From Thiohalocapsa sp. PB-PSB1 (GTDB taxonomy: Bacteria > Pseudomonadota > Gammaproteobacteria > Chromatiales > Chromatiaceae): 64,000 bases of DNA. Below the pieces are notes generated by a model, which saw only the letters and a program-made list of their open reading frames with translations, was not told the DNA's origin and did no database searches. Each line of letters starts with the position of its first letter. The stretch's first letter is position 1. The stretch spans positions 6,448,001 to 6,512,000 of the forward strand of contig CP050890.1 of NCBI GenBank assembly GCA_016745215.1. The letters are read 5' to 3'. Both the position numbers and the translations under genes were made by a program. This document shows, one piece after another, positions 9,412 to 17,258 of this stretch.

Positions 9412-10143
9412 TTACTTTTGTTCCAATCGACGAGCCCAAGCGGCGATGTGCCTCTTTTCCCGCGGATTGTCGACCTGGTTTCTTGTTGGGCTGAAAAACA
9501 GGCCGGGCGCATGTAACAACTTGCTGTATGGAAAGATAATAATCAGCATCGCAACCAATAGCAGATGCAATAGTAGGACTGGGTCAGATGGCAGTGTGTT
9601 AATCTGGCCTATGTAGAGTCCCTGAAAAAAGTCCTTGACGCGGATGATATCGGTATGGAGAACGAATCGCATCATCAATCCGCTCAGGCCAATAGCAATG
9701 AGCAGGGCCAGAATGAGATGATCTGACAGCGAAGTGATATAGCGCACCCGATCAACGAAAAATCGCCGCGCCCATAGTCCTGCCAATCCTACCACCATTG
9801 CCATGCCGCCATAGATGCCGAAGGGCTGAATGAATTGGATTGGCGCCCAAACCGGGTCCATGAAATAACGAAGATGACGCAGGGTCACGAGGAAAAGGCC
9901 GAAATGAAAAATCCAGCCGAAAATCCATGTCCATTTATTACCGCGGAATAGGCTCTCGAAAAATACAACCTCGCGGGTAAGGCGTAACGCGACGCCAGCC
10001 TTGGTGGTCGGAGCCGGAGTCGTCGGGATTTTAAGCGGCGCCGGCGTGCGGGAATATTGAATGATCTTATTTATTAGGCCGGCCACGAGCACAAAGGCCG
10101 CGAAATAGAATAAATAGGCGTAAACACTCGACACAAACGACAT
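9412..10143 (-). CDS. dsrM: DsrM, NarI-like cytochrome b membrane subunit
   Basis: A 243-residue integral membrane protein with about five to six hydrophobic segments, first one at residues 8-28 (LFYFAAFVLVAGLINKII), of the nitrate reductase gamma (NarI) type. DsrM binds two b haems and links DsrK to the quinone pool; several membrane-embedded histidines (for example in WIFHFGLFLVTLRHLRYF) are candidate haem ligands. It lies between dsrC and dsrK on the same strand. A 129-base gap with two strong hairpins separates it from dsrC. Length and topology are normal for the family. Confidence 0.93.
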   Translation of the reverse strand: MSFVSSVYAYLFYFAAFVLVAGLINKIIQYSRTPAPLKIPTTPAPTTKAGVALRLTREVVFFESLFRGNKWTWIFGWIFHFGLFLVTLRHLRYFMDPVWAPIQFIQPFGIYGGMAMVVGLAGLWARRFFVDRVRYITSLSDHLILALLIAIGLSGLMMRFVLHTDIIRVKDFFQGLYIGQINTLPSDPVLLLHLLLVAMLIIIFPYSKLLHAPGLFFSPTRNQVDNPREKRHIAAWARRLEQK

Positions 10144-10176
10144 GCTTCCGCTACCTCTGTGGAATCCAGTGATAAG

Positions 10177-10232
10177 CGCGGCAGATTGCCGCGATTAGGC
10201 AGTTATCCGTGCGCCGGCCGAAAATCGGCCGG
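10177..10232 (-). promoter_or_regulatory. Two tandem hairpins between dsrC and dsrM
   Basis: At about 10214-10232 an 8-bp perfect stem (CCGGCCGA, three-base loop AAA, TCGGCCGG) and at about 10177-10193 a 7-bp perfect stem (CGCGGCA, loop GAT, TGCCGCG) lie just behind dsrC and before dsrM. Neither is followed by a clear T-run. Because DsrC must be far more abundant than the membrane subunits and is known to have its own expression control in A. vinosum, these stems could stabilise the 3' end of an upstream dsrC-containing transcript or act as a partial terminator. The stems are seen; the role is inferred. Confidence 0.5.
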
Positions 10233-10272
10233 GCAAACTCGGATTCAGCCGGGAATGCGACAGACCGACGCT

Positions 10273-10605
10273 TTAGACGCAGCCAGTGGGCTTTGGCAAA
10301 CCAGCGTAGCGACAGGCCTGTTTGGCCGGACCATAGGGGAACAAGCCATAGAGATACTTGCTGTTGCCCTTGTCCTTGCCCATCTTTTTCCCGACTGCCT
10401 TTGTGAGAACGCGAACCGCAGGAGCAATCTGATACTCCTCGTAGTATTCGCGCAGGAAGTTAATGATGTCCCAATGCTCATCAGTGAGTTCAAGGTCATC
10501 TTCTTGGGACATGACAGTGGCGACGCCAGGCACCCAGTCGTTGATGTTGGCGAGATAGCCCTCTTCGTCGGTTTCCAGCGATTTACCATCGACATCGATT
10601 GGCAT
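10273..10605 (-). CDS. dsrC: DsrC, sulfur-carrier substrate protein of DsrAB
   Basis: A 110-residue DsrC with the complete C-terminal arm: GPAKQACRYAGLPKPTGCV holds both redox cysteines, CysB (in KQAC) and CysA as penultimate residue. These form the persulfide, trisulfide and disulfide states that connect DsrEFH, DsrAB and DsrMKJOP in the cytoplasm. Start ATG at 10605 is preceded by an AGGAGC site. It lies downstream of dsrH with a 45-base gap. It serves as the reference for two divergent paralogues at 17259-17597 and 17907-18248, which lack one or both of these cysteines. Confidence 0.97.
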   Translation of the reverse strand: MPIDVDGKSLETDEEGYLANINDWVPGVATVMSQEDDLELTDEHWDIINFLREYYEEYQIAPAVRVLTKAVGKKMGKDKGNSKYLYGLFPYGPAKQACRYAGLPKPTGCV

Positions 10606-10650
10606 AGTTATGCTCCTATTCAGTGTTTGGATTGAGGTTGAGTGTTTGCG

Positions 10651-10959
10651 CTATAGCCAGGCCTGAACTTTGGCATTTTCCGCAGCCAGGTCAACAAAAC
10701 CTGCATAATCGACGACGCTGATGCCTTCGATCAGGCGTTGTTCTGAGAAGCCGCGAGCCTTGAGGTCTGGACCCAGCACATACACTTTAACCGATTCGAG
10801 CGCGCTCTTGACTCGCGACTCGAAATTTGTGCCCTTCAAGGCGCCGTAGACGCCATCTTCAAGCAGTAGTACGGCGGAATTGCCGCTGGCATACTGCAGG
10901 CATTTGTCCAACGATGGTTTCTCGAAGGGTGATTTGTTGACGGTATGCAGGGTTGTCAT
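10651..10959 (-). CDS. dsrH: DsrH, subunit of the DsrEFH sulfurtransferase
   Basis: A 102-residue protein of the DsrH/TusB family, part of the alpha2-beta2-gamma2 hexamer DsrE2F2H2 that accepts sulfur from upstream carriers and transfers it to CysA of DsrC. The N-terminal region contains the single cysteine (SLDKCLQYA, near residue 20), which corresponds in position to the DsrH cysteine known from A. vinosum. The central LLLEDGVYGAL and the C-terminal VQAWL are family features. Start at 10959; dsrF lies upstream with about a 95-base gap. Confidence 0.94.
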   Translation of the reverse strand: MTTLHTVNKSPFEKPSLDKCLQYASGNSAVLLLEDGVYGALKGTNFESRVKSALESVKVYVLGPDLKARGFSEQRLIEGISVVDYAGFVDLAAENAKVQAWL

Positions 10960-11054
10960 CTATTTCTCCGCTGGGTTGTTATCCGTTGGATCGCTCGCCA
11001 TGGGAGATCCTCTGTCGGATTGATTTTGTCAAAGGCTTTGGTCGGAGGCCGCTG

Positions 11055-11465
11055 TCAAAAACTAAAAACCGTATCGGCTTCGTCCATTACCGCAGCCATT
11101 TCAGCCCGACTGACCAGTCTGATGGAGTCCTTTTCCGCATAGTCGTCATCTTCATCTTCCCAGGTCAGATGTTGTAGATCATCCAGAGTCAATCCGCGCT
11201 CTTCGAGACTTTCACGCTCGACAAAGATCTGCTTGACCTCGTAATCCCCTAGGGCAGCATAAGTCGGAGAAAAGTTCTTCATGCCGATGTCGCCGGTGTC
11301 GTGACCCTTGGTCAACTGGTATACGCCATCTTCCATAAAGGCAAGGCTGACATCCTGGTCGAAAGCAGCACCGATCAGCACCACTTCGAGGGATTCCCAG
11401 GCATAAATGCTTCCATAAGGGGCTCTACGATTTAGATAGAGAAATTTCTTTATGGTTTCAGACAT
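11055..11465 (-). CDS. dsrF: DsrF, subunit of the DsrEFH sulfurtransferase
   Basis: A 136-residue DsrE/DsrF-like family protein (TusC homologue) beginning MSETIKKFLYLNRRAPYGS at the ATG at 11465; the open frame reaches further upstream into dsrE but that extension overlaps dsrE in another frame. The core has LIGAAFDQDVSLAFMEDGVYQL, typical of DsrF. DsrF contains no catalytic cysteine in known complexes, and I see none here. It acts in the cytoplasm as a structural partner of DsrE and DsrH. The gene follows dsrE by 25 bases. Confidence 0.94.
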   Translation of the reverse strand: MSETIKKFLYLNRRAPYGSIYAWESLEVVLIGAAFDQDVSLAFMEDGVYQLTKGHDTGDIGMKNFSPTYAALGDYEVKQIFVERESLEERGLTLDDLQHLTWEDEDDDYAEKDSIRLVSRAEMAAVMDEADTVFSF

Positions 11466-11490
11466 CGTCTTGCTCCTCTTGCCGCTGGGA

Positions 11491-11883
11491 TCAATCGCCA
11501 AATACGACCAGTCGATCGGACTGTATGGCAGCTTCCACCAGTTGACCCAGGCCGGAAATGCGAAAGCGCGGATGGATATTGGTGGCATCCTTGCCATTGC
11601 GCTTCGCTTCGCCCTCATCGACCAAACCGCGGCGCTGAGCAGCAGCCACGCACACGACCATATCCAGGTCGTGCTGTTCGGCCAATTCGGCCCAACGCTC
11701 CACGATGTTGCGATCGTCCTGGGGTGGCGTGGTTAATCGAGTCGAATTATTGACGCCATCATGATAAAAAAAGACACGAAATACCTCATGCCCCTTTTCC
11801 AGGGCGGCCTTGGTAAAAAAATAGGCCGAGTCCGACGCCTGATGCTGGTAAGGTCCTTCGTTGACCTGAATTGCGAACTTCAT
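11491..11883 (-). CDS. dsrE: DsrE, catalytic sulfurtransferase subunit of DsrEFH
   Basis: A 130-residue DsrE/TusD protein starting MKFAIQVNEGPYQHQASDSA. The catalytic cysteine sits in DMVVCVAAAQRRG near residue 78, equal in position to Cys78 of A. vinosum DsrE, which carries the persulfide handed to DsrC. In an oxidative dsr pathway the DsrEFH complex is the marker that separates sulfur oxidisers from sulfate reducers; its presence here argues strongly for sulfur oxidation. It lies about 80 bases downstream of dsrB. Confidence 0.95.
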   Translation of the reverse strand: MKFAIQVNEGPYQHQASDSAYFFTKAALEKGHEVFRVFFYHDGVNNSTRLTTPPQDDRNIVERWAELAEQHDLDMVVCVAAAQRRGLVDEGEAKRNGKDATNIHPRFRISGLGQLVEAAIQSDRLVVFGD

Positions 11884-11963
11884 TGCGACCTCGCGTTGGA
11901 TAGGCTTGTCTCGCCTGGCCCTAGCGCCTCGTAAGTGTACTAGGAACCAGGCAAAGACGGTGC

Positions 11964-13037
11964 TCAGAAGCGGATGTAGGACGAGCTGTTGAAGCTGGCC
12001 CGGGCACCACGCCAGGTATCAATATGATACTTGGTGAATGGTAATTCGACTTCCTCGAAGAAACGCGGCCAGCCGATCCGCTCGATCCATTCGTTCACGC
12101 GCTCCCAATCGCGGGCACCTTCTTTGTACGCCTTCAGAATACGCTTGACGATGGCGGTCGCTTCTGGCCAGCGCGGCGGATTGTTCGGAATGCCGGCAGC
12201 GACTAGCTTTTGGAAGGTTGGCTTACCGCGAGCATTGGAGTGGTTACCGCCCACCCAGATGGCAAGCTTGGAGTGCTCGGCATCGTTGATCTGCATCGGC
12301 GGACAGGGCGGGTAGCAAGCACCGCAGCAGATGCATTTACGCTCATCCACTTCGAGCGAGGGTTTTCCATTGACCATGGCCGGGCGGATTGCGGCTACTG
12401 GACAACGGGCGACCACGGATGGTCGTTCGCAGACATTGGCAACCAGATCATGATTGATCTTCGGCGGCTTAGTATGCTGAACATTGATCGCGATATCACC
12501 CTGACCTCCGCAATTGATTTGGCAGCAGGAGGTGGTAATGTGCACGCGGTTTGGCATATTGGTTTGTTTGAACTCATCAATGAGCTCATCCATCATGGAT
12601 TTGACTACCCCAGATGCATCGGTGCCGGGAATATCACAATGCAACCAACCCTGGGTGTGCGAAATCATCGCTACCGAGTTTTGGGTGCCTCCAACGACGA
12701 AACCAGCATCTTCGACGGCCTTAATCAATGGCTCGACGCGGGCTTCGTCGGTGACCATGTATTCCAGGTTGGAACGCAATGTGAAATGCACATAGCCATC
12801 GGCATACTGTTCGCCGATATCGCATAACTTGCGTAAAGTAAATACGTCGAGGATACGCTGGGTACCAACCTTAACCGTCCAGATTTCATCTCCGCTGTAG
12901 GCCACGTGACGCAGCACACCGGGGCGAGGATGGTCGTGATACTTCCACTGGCCGAAATTCTTTCGCATCGTCGGATGCATGTACTGCCACGGATCGGGGC
13001 AGCCGGTTTCGATGGGCTCGCGCATTTCTTTCGCCAT
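11964..13037 (-). CDS. dsrB: DsrB, reverse dissimilatory sulfite reductase beta subunit
   Basis: A 357-residue protein with the siroheme-[4Fe-4S] binding region around TTSCCQINCGGQGDIAINV and a ferredoxin domain with CICCGACYPPCPP, the layout of DsrB. With DsrA it forms the alpha2-beta2 enzyme that in sulfur oxidisers releases sulfite from the persulfide of DsrC in the cytoplasm. I use the ATG at 13037 (MAKEMREPIETG); the frame extends 18 bases further to 13055 but GGAGG sits immediately upstream of 13037. The gap to dsrA is about 260 bases, much longer than the short spacing usual for dsrAB. Confidence 0.95.
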   Translation of the reverse strand: MAKEMREPIETGCPDPWQYMHPTMRKNFGQWKYHDHPRPGVLRHVAYSGDEIWTVKVGTQRILDVFTLRKLCDIGEQYADGYVHFTLRSNLEYMVTDEARVEPLIKAVEDAGFVVGGTQNSVAMISHTQGWLHCDIPGTDASGVVKSMMDELIDEFKQTNMPNRVHITTSCCQINCGGQGDIAINVQHTKPPKINHDLVANVCERPSVVARCPVAAIRPAMVNGKPSLEVDERKCICCGACYPPCPPMQINDAEHSKLAIWVGGNHSNARGKPTFQKLVAAGIPNNPPRWPEATAIVKRILKAYKEGARDWERVNEWIERIGWPRFFEEVELPFTKYHIDTWRGARASFNSSSYIRF

Positions 13038-13298
13038 CGAGATTCCTCCGGTCATTGACCTAATGATTTATGAAATTGGGGCGGTCGATCGAGGCAACGG
13101 GTTGCTGCAAGCGATCGGCGCATAAAATTCGGTAATAAGCCCAGTTCGCCTTGATGCCAATTCAGAGCCGATTCAAATCAAGGGCTGATTCAGGTGCCTT
13201 GCCAATTCAGTTATCGGCGTCGTTTTGCTGGGGTTCAATCAGTACAGCGACAGAACCTGAATCGGAATTCGAGTTGACATCAAGGTCGATCGAGTCGA
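13038..13298 (-). other. Unusually long dsrA-dsrB spacer
   Basis: About 260 non-coding bases separate dsrA from dsrB. Apart from the dsrB ribosome site next to its start, I see irregular repeats of GATTCA/CCAATTCAG words and a TTGACA on the plus strand, but no gene and no convincing hairpin. The dsrAB pair is normally almost contiguous, so the spacer is probably inserted or expanded DNA. Confidence 0.5.
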
Positions 13299-14555
13299 TC
13301 AGCCAGCGGCTTTCTCGGCTTGACGTTCGAACCAAGCTTCCGCGGCCTCATCCCAACCATCGAGGCGGACATAGGAACTCTCGCGCGGATGGCTCAGCAT
13401 GTTTGGATCAGGCTCAACGCCGATGCCATCGAGAAAATTGGCCAGCCCGATGCGTTCGATCATCTCCCCGCAGCGTTCGTGTTCGAGACCATTCTCGGCC
13501 CAAAAGTCGATAATGTTTTCAGCCATTTCGACCATCTCTTCGTAGTCTTCCTCGGTTTCCAGCTTGCGGAATGGGACGACGACAGTACCCATCAGATCGC
13601 CAATTTTGAGCGTGCGCTTGCCGCCGATGAGAATGGTCACTCCCTTGTCGTCACCTGGGTGCAATGCCTTGGGCATTACGTTCAGACAGTGCATACAGCG
13701 CACGCAGTCGCGATTATTGACGGCCAGCGTGTCGTCATCGTTCAGCGACAGTGCCTGTGTCGGGCAGCGGGTAATGACATTATCAATCAGATATTGACGG
13801 CCCAGTGCCTTCACATAGTTCTGCACCTCCTCCTGGTCGACCTTCATATCGTCACGCCAGGTACCGAGGACAGCGAAGTCTGCACGCTCAATGGCGTTCT
13901 GACAATCGTTGGCGCAACCCGAGACTTTGAACTTGAACTTATAGGGTAGTGCTGGTCGATGTACATCGTCGACGAAGTTGTTGACCAGCATGCGGTGCGC
14001 TTTTAACTCATTAGTGCAGGACATCTCGCAGCGCGCTGCACCGACACAGGACATCGCCGTGCGTACGCAAGGCCCGGCGCCGCCAAGATCGAAGCCATAA
14101 TCGTTGATTTCATCGAAAAAGTGCTGAGTAGCTTCAGTGTCAGCACCAATGAACATGATGTTGCCGGTCTGGCCATGAAAGGTGACCAGGCCTGAGCCGT
14201 GTTTCTCCCAGCTATCCGCGAGTTGGCGCAGCATGGCTGTCGAATAATGATTCCCGGCTGGTGGCTGCACGCGTAAAGTATGGAATTCCCTTGACTTCGG
14301 GAAGGCATTACCAACCTCTGAAAAACGCGGAATGATGCCGCCACCATAACCGTACACCGAGACAGTACCACCCTTCCAGTAGCCCTTGCGTGTCTCGTAT
14401 GAATGTTCGAGCTGACCGAGTAGGTCATTTGTCATTTCGTTGATACGCGCATCCGGATGCTCATCGCGTAGACGCTTGATGCCGGTGATGAAACTCGGCC
14501 AAGGACCATCCTCTAATTGGTCGATCATTGGGGTATGGTGTTTTTCAATCGCCAT
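13299..14555 (-). CDS. dsrA: DsrA, reverse dissimilatory sulfite reductase alpha subunit
   Basis: A 418-residue protein beginning MAIEKHHTPMIDQLEDGPWP, the family-typical N-terminus. The siroheme/[4Fe-4S] region includes MSCVGAARCEMSC and SGCANDCQNAIERADF; the inserted ferredoxin domain has TRCPTQAL and NNRDCVRCMHCLNVMP. It pairs with DsrB; the catalytic siroheme sits in DsrB-side pockets of the heterotetramer. It is the first gene of the dsr cluster. A long upstream non-coding region contains a possible promoter near 14951-14979. No defect was seen. Confidence 0.96.
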   Translation of the reverse strand: MAIEKHHTPMIDQLEDGPWPSFITGIKRLRDEHPDARINEMTNDLLGQLEHSYETRKGYWKGGTVSVYGYGGGIIPRFSEVGNAFPKSREFHTLRVQPPAGNHYSTAMLRQLADSWEKHGSGLVTFHGQTGNIMFIGADTEATQHFFDEINDYGFDLGGAGPCVRTAMSCVGAARCEMSCTNELKAHRMLVNNFVDDVHRPALPYKFKFKVSGCANDCQNAIERADFAVLGTWRDDMKVDQEEVQNYVKALGRQYLIDNVITRCPTQALSLNDDDTLAVNNRDCVRCMHCLNVMPKALHPGDDKGVTILIGGKRTLKIGDLMGTVVVPFRKLETEEDYEEMVEMAENIIDFWAENGLEHERCGEMIERIGLANFLDGIGVEPDPNMLSHPRESSYVRLDGWDEAAEAWFERQAEKAAG

Positions 14556-15224
14556 TTTGTTATCTCTCCCGTCGAGACTCGGACGTTAACTGATCTGGTC
14601 GGATGTGGTCCGATCTGGCCGGATTCTGTGTCCGTTCTAGCCGGATTTTGTCCCACTCCGATTAGTGTCGGATTTGGATTGAGTTTGCGCTTCAGCCAGG
14701 CATGAGGTCGGAACTTAATTTCCCGACATTAAGCCATCTTGTCTGTCACAAGGCAGAGCTGTACCGCCTGAAATTCGGCGCGACTACTCTTCGACCTCTA
14801 GCCTAACCGAGTGCGAACGGCCCCGATACTGCCCTTGTGGGGGGATCCGCAATCTTCCCTCTATCCCATCAGGGATAGTTGATCAGGGTTTTTTTCTTTT
14901 TGCTGTCAAGGGACTAGACATTTACCCATTAATCCTCGCAGTTGGCGCGCAGTCTACCGGGCGATATCGACTGTGTCAACGAATCCTAATATAGTGATTC
15001 CCTGATCAAGAGATCAGCAGTTTCTCGTCCGATTGTTGTTTTCCCCAACGTACGGCTTCACCTTAGTCCCGAGTCGGCGCGCTGACAACAGCTTCGTAAT
15101 CAAGTTCCCGAATGCTCCAAAGCCTGCCAAGTTAGTCGATCGAGCGAATCGAGACCAACATTCGGCACAGCGTCACAACTGGCGCCATCGCTAAAGTAGA
15201 TCAGTCACAATCCATCAGAAAATT
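14556..15224. promoter_or_regulatory. Divergent intergenic region upstream of dsrA
   Basis: This 670-base region lies between dsrA (minus) and the unknown gene at 15225 (plus) and has no credible gene. Next to dsrA (about 14590-14690) the word TCGGAT/CCGGATT/CCGATT recurs at short, irregular intervals. Farther up there is a T-run (about 14889-14901) and an AT-richer stretch. It must hold the dsrA promoter and probably that of the plus-strand block. No known operator motif was recognised. Confidence 0.6.
14951..14979 (-). promoter_or_regulatory. Candidate sigma-70 promoter for dsrA
   Basis: On the minus strand a perfect TTGACA (plus-strand bases about 14974-14979) is followed after 17 bases by TAGACT (14951-14956), a four-of-six match to TATAAT. 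It would give a 5' leader of roughly 390 bases. A second TTGACA at about 14904-14909 is followed by an A-run but has no good -10 box. This is pattern matching only. Confidence 0.3.
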
Positions 15225-15416
15225 ATGCTGAAACTAAGTGAAATTCTCGTATCTCGTAAAGACATAGATCGTTTCGATGAGTTGTTGACCGCGGTTCAGG
15301 ATGTTGCGCGCAGCGGTGAGCGATTCCTGCGCATGGACGTAAAGCCGCCGTATCCAGATACGCCGGATAATTGGGAAGACCAGCTTGAGGCGGCCTTCAG
15401 CGGATTGATCCGCTAA
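15225..15416 (+). CDS. Small protein of unknown function, first gene of the sulfur accessory block
   Basis: A 63-residue, soluble, acidic protein starting MLKLSEILVSRKDIDRFDEL and ending AFSGLIR. I recognise no domain. No cysteine, signal or membrane segment is present. It is followed on the same strand by a 244-residue unknown, a Cas6/Cmx6-like gene and a DsrC-like gene, and it faces away from dsrA, so it may open an operon linked to sulfur oxidation. The ribosome site is weak. It could be chance coding, but the start of a same-strand series and the even amino-acid composition favour a real gene. Confidence 0.6.
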   Translation: MLKLSEILVSRKDIDRFDELLTAVQDVARSGERFLRMDVKPPYPDTPDNWEDQLEAAFSGLIR

Positions 15417-15491
15417 CCCGCTAAGGCGATCGCCGACGGATTCATCACCACCATCAGGCAAGCGCCTATCGAGTTATACTGGGGGGCAATC

Positions 15492-16226
15492 GTGATAAAA
15501 AGTTTAGACATGGCAACTCGTCTTACGGACACAGCGGCAGAGTCGGTAGGCAATACTGCAATTCAGGATGCCGCATTAGAATCTCATTTGTTAGCTCTTC
15601 GCGAGGAATTCGACAGCCTAAATAGGAGCGACGCAAAGGCCACCGAAATTGGCGAATTAAAACTACAAATGGCGCGCACACTCGTTGGTCTTGGGCGCGG
15701 CGGCGAAGCATGGCCTCTGGCCCGTGAAGCGATGGATGCGTTCGTTTCTAACGAACGAATCGAATCTGCGGCAGACTGTTGCGACGTGCTATTCCGAGCC
15801 GAACAGCCGCAATCCTTAAGTGCCCTCGGTCAGGGTATCTGGCTTGCAATCACCTACCCGATCGATCCCGAACTGACCATAGAGTTACTCTCACACGTCG
15901 TTGACGAGACCCCGGACGATGCCGACGGCGCCGCGGTTGCCGCCACAACAGCACTGTTCATCGCCGATATCCGCTGTGAGGGCGTGCAGCGGGACAATCT
16001 CACTTTTTTCGCCTCTCAGCTACTTGGAAACGTTGCCCGTCGCCATAGCGGCGTCGACTCACAGCAGGCATTTGACTTGTGGCGAGACCGCCTGGAGCTG
16101 CGCGAACCGGAGAAATTTTTGGTTAGGCTGCGAAATGTGGTTGATGTCTTAGTGCAGGATGATTGGTGGTTCGATCGTGATGAGATGTATGCCAAACTTC
16201 CAGACGCCGTGTCGGTCAATGGCTGA
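15492..16226 (+). CDS. Unknown helical (TPR-like) protein in the Cas6-DsrC block
   Basis: A 244-residue soluble protein, probably all alpha-helical. The pattern of helices (LKLQMARTLVGLGRGGEAWPL, EAMDAFV, ELTIELLSHV) suggests TPR-like repeats, but I cannot assign a family. I chose the GTG at 15492, which has a GGGGGG ribosome site at the right distance; the ATG at 15510 is the alternative. It contains two adjacent cysteines (ADCCDVLF) and a further one (IRCEGV). It is 75 bases after the 63-residue gene and 90 bases before the Cas6-like gene. Function unknown; location suggests a role with the DsrC-like protein or the Cas6-like protein. Confidence 0.75.
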   Translation: MIKSLDMATRLTDTAAESVGNTAIQDAALESHLLALREEFDSLNRSDAKATEIGELKLQMARTLVGLGRGGEAWPLAREAMDAFVSNERIESAADCCDVLFRAEQPQSLSALGQGIWLAITYPIDPELTIELLSHVVDETPDDADGAAVAATTALFIADIRCEGVQRDNLTFFASQLLGNVARRHSGVDSQQAFDLWRDRLELREPEKFLVRLRNVVDVLVQDDWWFDRDEMYAKLPDAVSVNG

Positions 16227-16316
16227 GCCGGCAAATAAATCAATCGAAATCGGCCAAACCTTATCGTTACACCCTAATAACAGATCAAGGGATGTTGGCC
16301 ATCTGTAGTCCTCTTT

Positions 16317-17078
16317 ATGAACTCAACGCTGAACTCCGCTGACGCTTCCCAAAATATCAGTCCCACCCATTCAATATTGCCCCCACACATCATGTTCTGG
16401 CAAGACGAAGAAGATAAGATTCACGTCAAGGTTCCCGACGACATCGTCGACGTTTTATTCGCTTTGGACTGTCGCTCCATCCCGGTCGATCACGCCTTTG
16501 CCTTATCTCAGGCGCTGCTTGACCCGGCGCCTTGGCTAAGCGAACCTGGTTGCGCAATCCACCTGATTCATGGTGCTGGTTCCCAGAATGGCTGGGAACG
16601 CCCCGAACATGGTATTGGTCGACAGCTGCATCTATCGCGTCGCACTAAACTCTGCATTCGCGTGCCAAAATCCCGCATTGCATCGTTAAAGAACGCGCTG
16701 GAGGGGGAAGTCATCAAGGTTGCTGGTTCAGCCCTGCGCATAGGCGCCGGCAAACAACGGCTGTTGAGCCGCGAAGGAACCCTGTTGGCCCGTTATGTTG
16801 CTCACCCTGCTGGGTTGAACGAGAACGGCTTCCTGAGCTGGGCCGTGGAGGAACTCGCGGGTTCGGGGATTCGGGTGCGTAAGGCGATTGGCGGTAAAAG
16901 CACTCCTCTCTCGACACCAGATGGTCCTCTCGAAACGCGCAGCCTGCTGCTTGCCGACCTGGCGCCGGACGAATCGATCTTACTGCAACAGCGCGGCCTT
17001 GGACCGCATCACGAAATGGGCTGCGGCATCTTCCTACCGCACAAGGGTATCAATGCGGTTCACAAGACCAACGGATGA
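16317..17078 (+). CDS. Cas6/Cmx6-family RNase-like protein without CRISPR context
   Basis: A 253-residue protein that resembles the MYXAN-type Cas6 variant (Cmx6). Seen features: an N-terminal VDVLFALDCRSIPVDHAFAL strand-helix unit, the middle LCIRVPKSRIASLKNALEGE and a C-terminal glycine-rich loop GLGPHHEMGCGIFLPHKGI, the hallmark of RAMP/Cas6 folds. Cas6 proteins cut CRISPR precursor RNA; the usual catalytic histidine is not fixed in this subgroup, so activity cannot be judged. No other cas gene and no repeat array were found in the window. Neighbours are two unknown genes upstream and a DsrC-like gene downstream. The first ATG at 16317 gives a 25-residue extension before MFWQDEED at 16392, which may be the real start. 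I am fairly sure of the family, not of the job. Confidence 0.72.
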   Translation: MNSTLNSADASQNISPTHSILPPHIMFWQDEEDKIHVKVPDDIVDVLFALDCRSIPVDHAFALSQALLDPAPWLSEPGCAIHLIHGAGSQNGWERPEHGIGRQLHLSRRTKLCIRVPKSRIASLKNALEGEVIKVAGSALRIGAGKQRLLSREGTLLARYVAHPAGLNENGFLSWAVEELAGSGIRVRKAIGGKSTPLSTPDGPLETRSLLLADLAPDESILLQQRGLGPHHEMGCGIFLPHKGINAVHKTNG

Positions 17079-17258
17079 CGCGAAACGCGGGTTTCTCTAA
17101 TATTAGCGGTCGATGATGTGGAGTCCTGGTCTTCTAAGGCAGATCCGAACGCCGAACAGGAGCCGCACAGGGCACAGCCGACATCGTCATCTACCCAATA
17201 ACCAAGCATCGAGCCGAGCAGACACGCATCGGCCGATTCTGACGAGAGGAGCACCGAC

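Noticed and set aside
16317..17078. CRISPR array near the Cas6-like gene
   Set aside because: No regularly spaced 25-40 bp repeats were seen in the window; the nearby tandem arrays have 13-14 bp units without spacers. This was by eye, not by an array finder.
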